Shown here: piece after piece, positions 1 to 4,855 of the stretch
How positions within the stretch are numbered: position 1 is the stretch's first letter
Layout: each line of letters starts with the position of its first letter
NCBI GenBank assembly: GCA_022710245.1
Contig: JAKLHH010000393.1
Span: forward strand, 1 to 7,019
DNA: 7,019 nt
From: Myxococcota bacterium
GTDB lineage: Bacteria > Myxococcota > Polyangia > GCA-2747355 > JAKLHH01
Direction: 5' to 3'
Position numbers and translations under genes: made by a program
Notes under the pieces: generated by a model
What the model was told of the DNA's origin: nothing
The model's database searches: none
Seen by the model: only the letters and a program-made list of their open reading frames with translations

Positions 1-651
1 CGCACCGGCTCGCAGACCACCAAGAACCACACCACTGTCGGGCGCATCCCCGGCGGGGCGATGGTGGAGAAGGAGGTGCCGAGCCGCTTCGTGATCAAGG
101 ACCAGATGGTCGTCGCGCTGCAGCGCCCGGACTTCACCACCGCCTCGCGCCTGGTCGCGGCCGTCAACGGCGTCCTCGGCAAGGGCGCGGCGCGCTCGCC
201 GGACCCGGCCACCATCGTGATCAAGGTGCCGAAGGGCTACGCAGGCAAGGAGGTCGAGCTCGCCGCCAAGGTGGAGCTGATCGACGTGGAGCCGGACAGC
301 GTGGCGCAGGTGCTGGTCAACGAGCGCACCGGCACCGTGGTCGTCGGGCAGAACGTGCGCCTGAGCCCGGTCGCCATCACCCACGGCGCCCTCACCCTCG
401 AGGTGAACGAGCGCTTCCGGGTCTCGCAGCCGCGCGCGCCCCTCGGCACCGGCACCACCGCCGTGACCCCCGAGACGACGGCGACGGCCACCGAGGGCCA
501 GGGAGAGCTGAAGCTGATGCCGGCGACCGCGAGCCTGGCCGACGTGGTCAAGGCGCTCAACGCCCTCGGCGCCACGCCGCGTGATCTGATCGCCATCCTG
601 CAGGCGCTCGAGTCGGCCGGGGCGCTCCCGGCCAAGGTGGTCGTGCAATGA
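1..651 (+). CDS. flgI: Flagellar P-ring protein FlgI, C-terminal part (5' end outside window)
   Basis: The reading frame is open from the first base and ends at TGA 649-651, giving 216 visible residues. FlgI is the periplasmic protein that forms the P-ring around the flagellar rod in the peptidoglycan layer. Family-typical blocks are visible: GRIPGGAMVEKEVPSRF near the left edge, the middle segment ATIVIKVPKGYAG, the segment VLVNERTGTVVVGQNVRLSPVAITHG, and the C-terminal signature SLADVVKALNALGATPRDLIAILQAL followed by ESAGALPAKVVVQ (split here for length). Full-length FlgI is usually about 370 residues, so the signal peptide and N-terminal 40 percent lie outside. The stop codon overlaps the ATG of the next gene (ATGA), indicating translational coupling with the flgJ-like gene. 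No frameshift is seen. Identification is confident; only the start is unknown. Confidence 0.96.
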   Translation, partial: RTGSQTTKNHTTVGRIPGGAMVEKEVPSRFVIKDQMVVALQRPDFTTASRLVAAVNGVLGKGAARSPDPATIVIKVPKGYAGKEVELAAKVELIDVEPDSVAQVLVNERTGTVVVGQNVRLSPVAITHGALTLEVNERFRVSQPRAPLGTGTTAVTPETTATATEGQGELKLMPATASLADVVKALNALGATPRDLIAILQALESAGALPAKVVVQ

Positions 652-1400
652 GCCTCGCCGTCACAGGGCTCCTCCACCGGCCGCCGCCGACCGCGCAGGA
701 GGTCAAGAAGGCCGAGCTGGAGCGGGTCGCCTCCCAGCTCGAGGGCGTCTTCATGAGGCAGCTCTTGAAGTCGATGCGCGAGACGGTGCCCGCGTCCTCT
801 CTCGGCGGCGACGGGCCGAGCAACGCGAGCAGCACCTACCTGCAGATGTTCGACGACGCCATCGCCGACGAGGCCTCGCGCGGCGAGGGGCTCGGCCTGC
901 GCAAGGTGCTCCTCGAGCAGCTCGGCGGCGCGGCCCTCGCGCGCACCCCGGCCAGCGCGGCGGCCGCGCTCCGGCGCGTGGCCGCGATGGGCAACACGAC
1001 CCCGGCGGCGGCGGGCGCGGCGCTCGCCGCGACCAGCCCCGGGTCCGAGCTCGGCGGCGTCGCCTTCGAGGCGCCCAACCGGCCCGAGCCGGTGCGCCTG
1101 CGCGACGCCGACGGCCCGCTCGCCTCGCCGGTCGCGGGCCCCTCGCGCCTCGACGAGGGCGGCCTCGTCGTCACGCGGCCCGGCGAGGAGGTCCTCGCGG
1201 CCGGCGCGGGCCAGGTGGTCGCGGCCGGAGGCGGCGCGCTGGTCATCGACCACGGCGGCGGCCTGCGCTCGCGCTACGAGGGCCTGGGGCGCGTCCTCGC
1301 GCAACCAGGCGACCTCGTCCTGCGCGGGCAGGCCGTGGGCGCGGCGAGCAACGCCGGGCGCTTCCGCTTCGCGAGCGAGCGCGGCGCGCCGGCACGCTGA
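648..1400 (+). CDS. flgJ: FlgJ-like rod-binding protein with a degenerate LytM/M23-like C-terminal domain
   Basis: A 250-residue protein whose ATG overlaps the flgI stop; AAGGTGG at 634-640 lies 7 nt upstream as a Shine-Dalgarno sequence. Residues about 20-92 match the FlgJ rod-binding domain: ELERVASQLEGVFMRQLLKS, then MRETVP, YLQMFDDAIADEASRGEGLGL and a closing LLEQL. This domain binds rod subunits in the periplasm and guides rod assembly. Residues 93-157 are an Ala-rich linker. Residues 158-245 follow the LytM/M23 fold pattern (LASPVAG, RPGEEVLAAGAGQVVAAGGG, ALVIDHGGGLRSRYEGLGRV, QPGDLVLRGQAVGAASNAGRFRF). The zinc ligands are missing: no HxxxD segment follows SPVAG, the Y-x-H-L position reads YEGL, and the HLHFE motif reads RFRFASE. 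The C-terminal half is therefore probably a non-catalytic peptidoglycan- or protein-binding module. Enterobacterial FlgJ carries a glucosaminidase domain there instead. Confidence 0.85.
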   Translation: MSLAVTGLLHRPPPTAQEVKKAELERVASQLEGVFMRQLLKSMRETVPASSLGGDGPSNASSTYLQMFDDAIADEASRGEGLGLRKVLLEQLGGAALARTPASAAAALRRVAAMGNTTPAAAGAALAATSPGSELGGVAFEAPNRPEPVRLRDADGPLASPVAGPSRLDEGGLVVTRPGEEVLAAGAGQVVAAGGGALVIDHGGGLRSRYEGLGRVLAQPGDLVLRGQAVGAASNAGRFRFASERGAPAR

Positions 1401-1453
1401 CCACCGGGGCCCTGCACGCACGCGCCAACCATCGTCCCGCCTGCTCGCGGTGC

Positions 1454-1462
1454 TGATAGGAT
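1454..1462 (+). promoter_or_regulatory. Possible extended -10 promoter for the FHA/PLA2-like gene
   Basis: TGaTAGGAT is an extended -10-like element about 30 nt before the ATG at 1493, in an otherwise GC-rich gap (1401-1492) between flgJ and this gene. The expected -35 position (about 1434-1439, GTCCCG) is poor, so the call rests on the extended -10 alone. It would give a leader of about 20-25 nt. No clear intrinsic terminator is seen after flgJ, so read-through from the flagellar operon is also possible. Confidence 0.3.
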
Positions 1463-1481
1463 GGTCGGGACTGAAGTCAGC

Positions 1482-1485
1482 GGAG
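1482..1485 (+). promoter_or_regulatory. Ribosome binding site deciding the start at 1493
   Basis: GGAG lies 7 nt upstream of the ATG at 1493. It supports this start over later in-frame codons and puts the FHA domain at the extreme N-terminus. Confidence 0.6.
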
Positions 1486-1492
1486 TGTCGGC

Positions 1493-3469
1493 ATGCGAAG
1501 GCTCGAGGTTCGCTTCTTGTCCGGAGCCCGGAGCGGGCAGACCATGTCGCTCACGCTGGCGGACGACCGGACGGTCCGCCTCGGGCGCGGGCCCGATAAC
1601 CACGTCGCCTTCGATCCGCGGCAGGACCTCGCCGTCTCCACCCACCACGCTGAGCTGCGGATCGAGGCGGGGGGCCTCCGCCTGACCGATCTGGGAAGCG
1701 CGAACGGGACCTACGTGGCGGGTCAGCGCATCAGCTCGCACCTCCTCGCGCCGGGGCAGACCATCACCTTTGGCCACGGTGGCCCGCAGGTGGCCGTCGC
1801 CCTCGTGCCGGGGCCCGCGCCGGTCGCGCCCGCGCCGGTCGCGGGGCCCTCGCCGGTCGCGCCGCCCGGGCCAGTCGCGCCTGCGCCGGTGGCGAGGCCC
1901 GCGCCGGTCGCGCCGGTGGCGAGGCGCGCGCCGGCCGCGAGGCCAGGGGGCAAGGGCAAAGGCTGGCTGCTCGCCCTGCTCTCTGTCCTCGGGCTGACGG
2001 GCGCCGGCATCACGGTGGCGGTCCTGCTCTTCCAGAGGCCCGAGGCCGAGTCGTCGGGCTCGGGCTCGGGCTCGGGGACAGGGCAGGCGGCACGGTCGCC
2101 GGCCTCCGCGGACGAGCGACGGTGGCTCGAGGACGTCGACCTGCTGGTCTCGCCGGGAGCGCCTCCCCGCGAGGAGGAGCTGCAGGGAGCGACCCTGCTC
2201 CACCGCGAGGGAGCGGTGGTCCTGCGCGGCGCACCGTCCCTGCGGAGGCTGCTCCGCGGCGTGCGCGTCGCAGCCGTGCCGGTGGAGCGGGCGGAGAGGA
2301 TGGCGCGAGACGCCTATACCGAAGCGAAGCGGAGCGGCGCGTATGTCCTCGGTCAGCCCATCGTCAGCATCGAGGCGGGCGGTGGTCAGCGCGATCGCCT
2401 CGGCCGCCTCTTCGTCACGCTGCCGCTCTCATCGCAGCAGCTCGCGGCGGCCACCGACGACGCCGTCGGAGCGCTCTACCTCACGCGGAGCGGCGCTCAG
2501 TTCGTCTTCGGGCGGCTGGATCGCGCCGCCAGCGCCGTCACCATCGCCACGGCGCACCTCAGCGCCTACAGCGGCGCGGTGGTGGCCCCCTCGAGGCGGA
2601 AGCAGACCTGGACCGAGTGGGCCAAGAGCTGGGCGCCGAGCCGGGCTGCGGCCACCGGCTACTGGACGCCGAAGTGCGAGCCGCCCCTCATCTGGACGCG
2701 CGTCCCCAGCATCAGGAAGGGTGACGCGCGGATCACTCCGAACGGTTGCTCTGTCCCCGACGTGGCGGCCGCTGCGCACTGGGCCACGACGATGCGGGCG
2801 TACAAGAAGTTCGTCTCCAAGGACAACCCCTCGGGGCTCTGCGACATCAAGTCGGCGTGTGACGCCCACGATGAGTGCTACGTGGTCTGCGGCAAGGCCA
2901 AGGAGGCCTGCGACACGGCGTTCACCGACAGCCTGGTCCAGCTCGCCGACGCCTGCATCGCCAGCCTCCCCGACGACGGCAAGCTTGGCGAGCACATCAT
3001 GCACATCCGGTACTGGCTGGTGAAGTACACGGCGGCGCCGACCGGCTGGATCGGACGCCAGCTCTACAAGAGCGCACAGCAGGCCGTGTGCGAGTGTCAG
3101 GCCACGGTGGTGGGGAAGTGGACCCTCGACCGGGACGCGCTGCTGAGCTCCGCCCGCGACGCGGCGAAGGCCGTGGCGGCTCAGCGAGGCGGCTCGCCGG
3201 AGCAGTGGGAGCCGCAGCTCCGCGCGATGTTCGAACGCGTCCACATGGAGATGGAGTTCAGCGAGAGCGGGGCCTTCCACATGCGAGGGAAGGTGCCACG
3301 CTGGGGCGGCCAGCGGGCCGACGGCAGCTGGGTGCTCGAGGGCGATCGGATCACCCTCTCCAACCTCTCCGGGAGTCGCTTCCCCAGCCGCCTGGCGCTC
3401 ATCGATGGAAAGATCCATGTGAGCGCGCCGGACATGAACGGGATGCGCTGGGTGCTGATCAAGAAGTGA
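1493..3469 (+). CDS. FHA domain - membrane helix - group XII PLA2-like - lipocalin-like multidomain protein
   Basis: A 658-residue protein with no single named family. Residues 1-103 form an FHA domain with its phosphothreonine-binding signature: G31-R32, S49-x-x-H52 and N71-G72-T73. Residues 106-150 are a PAPVA-type Pro/Ala linker ending in basic residues (RRAPAARPGGKGKG), then one membrane helix at 157-180 (GWLLALLSVLGLTGAG...). The basic flank predicts N-terminus inside. A Ser/Gly linker (187-197) leads to a module of about 205-362 with a VTIATAHLSAY segment resembling 'HFS-Y' ends of extracytoplasmic beta domains. Residues about 415-537 resemble group XII phospholipase A2: NGCSVP (417-422), CDAHDECYVVCGKAKEACD (456-474) with catalytic His459 and Asp460, and a CEC end. 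All ten cysteines I see lie in 395-535, which fits disulfides outside the cytoplasm. Residues 539-658 look lipocalin-like (VGKWTLD, MEMEFSESGAFHMRGK, GSWVLEGDRITLSN). It may link phosphosignalling to a periplasmic lipase or lipid-binding domain; activity is inferred, not shown. Confidence 0.85.
   Translation: MRRLEVRFLSGARSGQTMSLTLADDRTVRLGRGPDNHVAFDPRQDLAVSTHHAELRIEAGGLRLTDLGSANGTYVAGQRISSHLLAPGQTITFGHGGPQVAVALVPGPAPVAPAPVAGPSPVAPPGPVAPAPVARPAPVAPVARRAPAARPGGKGKGWLLALLSVLGLTGAGITVAVLLFQRPEAESSGSGSGSGTGQAARSPASADERRWLEDVDLLVSPGAPPREEELQGATLLHREGAVVLRGAPSLRRLLRGVRVAAVPVERAERMARDAYTEAKRSGAYVLGQPIVSIEAGGGQRDRLGRLFVTLPLSSQQLAAATDDAVGALYLTRSGAQFVFGRLDRAASAVTIATAHLSAYSGAVVAPSRRKQTWTEWAKSWAPSRAAATGYWTPKCEPPLIWTRVPSIRKGDARITPNGCSVPDVAAAAHWATTMRAYKKFVSKDNPSGLCDIKSACDAHDECYVVCGKAKEACDTAFTDSLVQLADACIASLPDDGKLGEHIMHIRYWLVKYTAAPTGWIGRQLYKSAQQAVCECQATVVGKWTLDRDALLSSARDAAKAVAAQRGGSPEQWEPQLRAMFERVHMEMEFSESGAFHMRGKVPRWGGQRADGSWVLEGDRITLSNLSGSRFPSRLALIDGKIHVSAPDMNGMRWVLIKK
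1808..1942 (+). repeat. Degenerate repeat encoding the PAPVA Pro/Ala linker
   Basis: An imperfect array built on GCGCCGGTCGCG-like units encodes PAPVA/PSPVA/PGPVA/RPAPVA segments (residues 106-150 of the FHA protein). It would form an extended, flexible spacer between the FHA domain and the membrane helix. Such arrays often change length between strains. Confidence 0.7.
2054..2077 (+). repeat. Hexanucleotide microsatellite (TCGGGC) x4 encoding a Ser-Gly linker
   Basis: Three exact TCGGGC copies plus TCGGGG encode Ser-Gly dipeptides just outside the membrane helix of the FHA protein. Each 6-bp unit adds two residues without breaking the frame, so slippage would alter only linker length. Confidence 0.75.
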
Positions 3470-3510
3470 GGGGCGCTGGCGAGACCACACTCACCGCCGG
3501 AGCTCCTCGA

Positions 3511-3540
3511 GATGAACGAGCGCGATTCCGCTCGCTCATC
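3511..3540 (+). terminator. Terminator-like hairpin after the FHA/PLA2-like gene
   Basis: GATGAACGAGCG (3511-3522) pairs with CGCTCGCTCATC (3529-3540) at 11 of 12 positions around a 6-nt loop (CGATTC). It lies 41 nt after the stop at 3467-3469. The following sequence, TAGGTTCGTTTG, is only moderately T-rich, so this is a weak intrinsic terminator candidate or an RNA 3'-end stabiliser. Confidence 0.5.
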
Positions 3541-3588
3541 TAGGTTCGTTTGAGGACGGGTCGCGCCCGCTCCCCGTTGGAAAGGCTA

Positions 3589-3646
3589 CTAGATCACCGG
3601 TCACGATTCGTGGGTGACTGTTCGAGAATCGTGACCGGTGATTTAG
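3589..3646. repeat. Long near-perfect inverted repeat (hairpin)
   Basis: Arms 3593-3609 (ATCACCGGTCACGATTC) and 3626-3642 are exact reverse complements over 17 bp. Allowing one G-T pair (3592/3643), they extend to 3589-3609 and 3626-3646, 20 of 21 paired. The 16-nt loop is GTGGGTGACTGTTCGA. Each arm contains the palindrome ACCGGT. No T-tract follows on either strand, so it is not a canonical intrinsic terminator. It could be a palindromic repeat element, a protein-binding site, or the 3'-end hairpin of the gene remnant whose TAA (3645-3643, - strand) sits at its edge. Confidence 0.9.
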
Positions 3647-3778
3647 GGCGCCGGGGAGGTCTTCGCCGCCCGGATCAGCAGCTCGCGCGTTGGCTTGGTG
3701 GGCGGGGGCCCGCTGACCACCGCGACCATACCCTTCACCAGCCTGCAGCTGCTGCAGCACTGACGCGACGTGAGTGAA
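3643..3778 (-). pseudogene. Possible gene remnant: C-terminal coding fragment with a frameshift
   Basis: Reading the - strand from 3778, one frame gives FTHVASVLQQLQ. Skipping a single base (3742) continues as LVKGMVAVVSGPPPTKPT and RELLIRAAKTSPAP, ending at TAA 3645-3643. From ATG 3729 to that stop, 27 of 28 sense codons end in G or C by my count, as in the real genes here. This looks like the 3' end of a decayed gene whose upstream part was replaced by the fliC terminator region. The alternative is a 28-residue peptide starting at 3729, but no convincing ribosome binding site precedes it. A + strand frame (3647-3763, GAGEVFAARISSSRVGLVGG...) shares the same G/C-rich positions, so even the strand is uncertain. 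No family recognised. Confidence 0.28.
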
Positions 3779-3786
3779 AGGGGGGA

Positions 3787-3829
3787 GCCTGCCGGCCGGC
3801 GAGGCGTGCTAGGCGCCCGGCCGGCAGGC
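3787..3829 (-). terminator. Probable intrinsic terminator of fliC
   Basis: GCCTGCCGGCCGG (3787-3799) and CCGGCCGGCAGGC (3817-3829) form a perfect 13-bp stem, 7 nt beyond the fliC stop codon. A C-G/G-C extension is possible across a one-base bulge. On the - strand the stem is followed by TCCCCCCTTTCACTCAC, a pyrimidine-rich but T-poor tail, so termination may be helped by stem strength. Confidence 0.7.
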
Positions 3830-3836
3830 CAGGGTG

Positions 3837-4679
3837 CTAGCGGATGAGGTTGAGCGCGACCTGCGGGAGCTGGTTCGCCTGCGAGAGGACGGAGACGCCG
3901 GCCTGCATCAGGATCTGCGACCGGGTGAAGCTCGCCGACTCCGACGCGACGTCGGCGTCGCGGATACGCGAGTTGGCGGCCGAGAGGTTCTCGTAGGCGG
4001 CGGCGAGGTTGTTGATCGTGGTGTAGAGCCGGTTCTGCTTGGCTCCGTACTCACCACGCCTCTGGTTCAGCGTGTTGATGGCGCTGTCGATGTGACCCAG
4101 CGCCGTGAGGGCTCCCGCGGCGGTGCTGACGGTGTCGGTGGTCAGGCTGGAGTTGAGCGCCGAGGCCGAGGCCCTGGCGATCGAGACGCTGATGCGGTCG
4201 TTGCTGGTCGCGCCGGTACCCACCTGGAACGTCACGCCAGCGGACTGGGTGCCGTCGAGGAGCTTGATGCCGGCGAAGTCGGTCACGGACGCGATGCGGT
4301 TGATCTCGGTCCGCAGCTGCGCGAACTCGTTGTTGAGGGCCGCGCGCTCGGTGGTGCCGAGCGTGCCGTTGGCCGACTGGACCCCGAGCTCGCGCATGCG
4401 GATGAGCATGTCGCTGGCCTCGTTGAGCGCACCTTCCGCCGTCTGCAGCATGGAGATGCCGTCGTTGGCATTGCGCTGGGCCTGGGCGAGGCCGCGCACC
4501 GAGGCACGCAGCTTCTCCGAGATGGCCAGCCCGGCGGCGTCATCCGCGGCGGTGTTGATGCGGAGGCCCGAGGAGAGCCGCTGCATCGAGGTGTTGAGGC
4601 CCTTCTCCGTGCGCTGCAGGTTTCGCTGCGCATTGAGAGAGGACACGTTCGTTCCGAGGGACAATGAACTGATAGGCAT
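3837..4679 (-). CDS. fliC: Flagellin FliC (short, 280 aa)
   Basis: The flagellar filament subunit, exported through the flagellar type III apparatus. Start chosen at ATG 4679-4677 (MPISSLSLGTNVSSLNAQRN) because AAGGAGG lies 7 nt upstream; the open frame extends 38 codons further but with un-flagellin-like sequence. The N-terminal D0/D1 region (about 1-145) shows QRLSSGLRINTAADDAAGLA (33-52), the MLIRMRELGVQSANGT segment (91-106) that corresponds to the TLR5-recognised region of other flagellins, and ERAALNNEFAQLRTEINRIA. The variable middle (about 146-195) is short and rich in Ser/Thr/Ala, with no room for D2/D3 domains. The C-terminal D1/D0 (about 196-280) ends in QANQLPQVALNLIR, the standard flagellin terminus. 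The neighbouring maf and fliW genes point to glycosylation and FliW-controlled expression. It has its own promoter and terminator. Identification is firm. Confidence 0.97.
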   Translation of the reverse strand: MPISSLSLGTNVSSLNAQRNLQRTEKGLNTSMQRLSSGLRINTAADDAAGLAISEKLRASVRGLAQAQRNANDGISMLQTAEGALNEASDMLIRMRELGVQSANGTLGTTERAALNNEFAQLRTEINRIASVTDFAGIKLLDGTQSAGVTFQVGTGATSNDRISVSIARASASALNSSLTTDTVSTAAGALTALGHIDSAINTLNQRRGEYGAKQNRLYTTINNLAAAYENLSAANSRIRDADVASESASFTRSQILMQAGVSVLSQANQLPQVALNLIR

Positions 4680-4686
4680 TGGTCTT

Positions 4687-4693
4687 CCTCCTT
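4687..4693 (-). promoter_or_regulatory. Strong fliC ribosome binding site containing GGA motifs
   Basis: AAGGAGG on the - strand, 7 nt before the fliC ATG, is a perfect Shine-Dalgarno sequence and fixes the start. Read as AAGGAGGAAG it holds two overlapping GGA triplets, the core of CsrA binding sites. CsrA binding here would block ribosome entry. Confidence 0.85.
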
Positions 4694-4700
4694 GGAAGAT

Positions 4701-4731
4701 CTGGCCCGAAGGCCAGCGGGCAACCTTGCCC
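4701..4731 (-). promoter_or_regulatory. Two tandem hairpins in the fliC leader
   Basis: On the - strand, 4716-4701 reads CTGGCC-TTCG-GGCCAG, a 6-bp stem closed by C-G around a UUCG tetraloop, an unusually stable RNA hairpin. One nucleotide upstream, 4731-4718 reads GGGCA-AGGT-TGCCC, a 5-bp stem with a 4-nt loop. The UUCG hairpin ends 7 nt before the AAGGAGG. They may keep the ribosome binding site open, protect the long-lived flagellin mRNA from 5' decay, or present CsrA sites. The structures are directly visible; the role is inferred. Confidence 0.6.
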
Positions 4732-4789
4732 TTGTTCGAGCTCGTCGGAGCGTCCGGCACGCCGCGGCCGCTCTTCCTCACTCGACCTG

Positions 4790-4816
4790 ACAACGGCGGG
4801 CCCCGGCCAGACTTGA
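4790..4816 (-). promoter_or_regulatory. Sigma-28 (FliA)-type promoter for fliC
   Basis: On the - strand, TCAAGTCT (4816-4809) is separated by 11 nt from GCCGTTGT (4797-4790). This fits the flagellar sigma-28 arrangement TAAAGTTT-N11-GCCGATAA (many flagellin promoters have TCAAGT at -35), with 6 of 8 and 5 of 8 matches. An A8 run (4828-4821, - strand) lies just upstream of the -35 element and could act as an UP-element. The leader would be about 100 nt. Position, spacing and gene context agree. Confidence 0.65.
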
Positions 4817-4841
4817 GCGGTTTTTTTTCGGGGCCCCGGCC
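4798..4841. repeat. 11-bp direct repeat flanking the fliC -35 region
   Basis: GGGCCCCGGCC occurs at 4798-4808 and 4831-4841, start points 33 bp apart (about three helical turns). One copy fills the promoter spacer; the other lies beyond the A8 tract. Same-face spacing would suit a cooperative regulator, but G/C runs of this type can also recur by chance in this genome. Confidence 0.4.
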
Positions 4842-4851
4842 TGCGGCCGGG
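4835..4851 (-). terminator. Hairpin just after the maf stop codon (no T-tract)
   Basis: CCCGGCC-GCA-GGCCGGG on the - strand starts 4 nt after the maf stop (4858-4856): a 7-bp all-GC stem with a 3-nt loop. It is followed by GCCCCGAAAAAAAA, not by Ts, so it is not a standard intrinsic terminator. It may slow polymerase, cap the maf mRNA, or simply form part of the fliC promoter region. Read-through from maf into fliC remains possible. Confidence 0.35.
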
Positions 4852-4855
4852 AGGG

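Noticed and set aside
237..1421. 394-codon open frame on the - strand across flgI/flgJ
   Set aside because: Antisense shadow of two well-supported flagellar genes; low-complexity Arg/Ala/Gly sequence with no family features.
1428..1471. Short complementary segments (ACCAT/ATGGT and GTCCCG/CGGGAC) upstream of the FHA gene
   Set aside because: The pairings cross each other and are short; not convincing as a terminator or operator.
2429..3490. 353-codon open frame on the - strand antisense to the FHA/PLA2-like gene
   Set aside because: Shadow frame; the + strand shows clear domain motifs and a ribosome binding site.
3550..3777. 75-codon + strand and 74-codon - strand frames across the palindrome
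   Set aside because: Both read through the inverted repeat and so give similar peptides (DHRSRF/NHRSRF, RIVTGDL) on both strands, an artefact of the palindrome. Codon bias does not favour these frames.
4680..4793. 38-codon upstream extension of fliC
   Set aside because: Flagellins start directly with the conserved D0 helix; a perfect Shine-Dalgarno sits before the internal ATG, and the extension would overlap the leader hairpins and promoter.
4821..4828. T8 run on the + strand as an intrinsic terminator
   Set aside because: No stable stem precedes it on the + strand and no + strand gene ends nearby; it fits better as an A-tract upstream of the fliC promoter on the - strand.
4680..4855. Sigma-54 (-24/-12) promoter for fliC
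   Set aside because: I found no GG-N10-GC element resembling TGGCAC-N5-TTGC at correct spacing; the sigma-28 pattern fits better.
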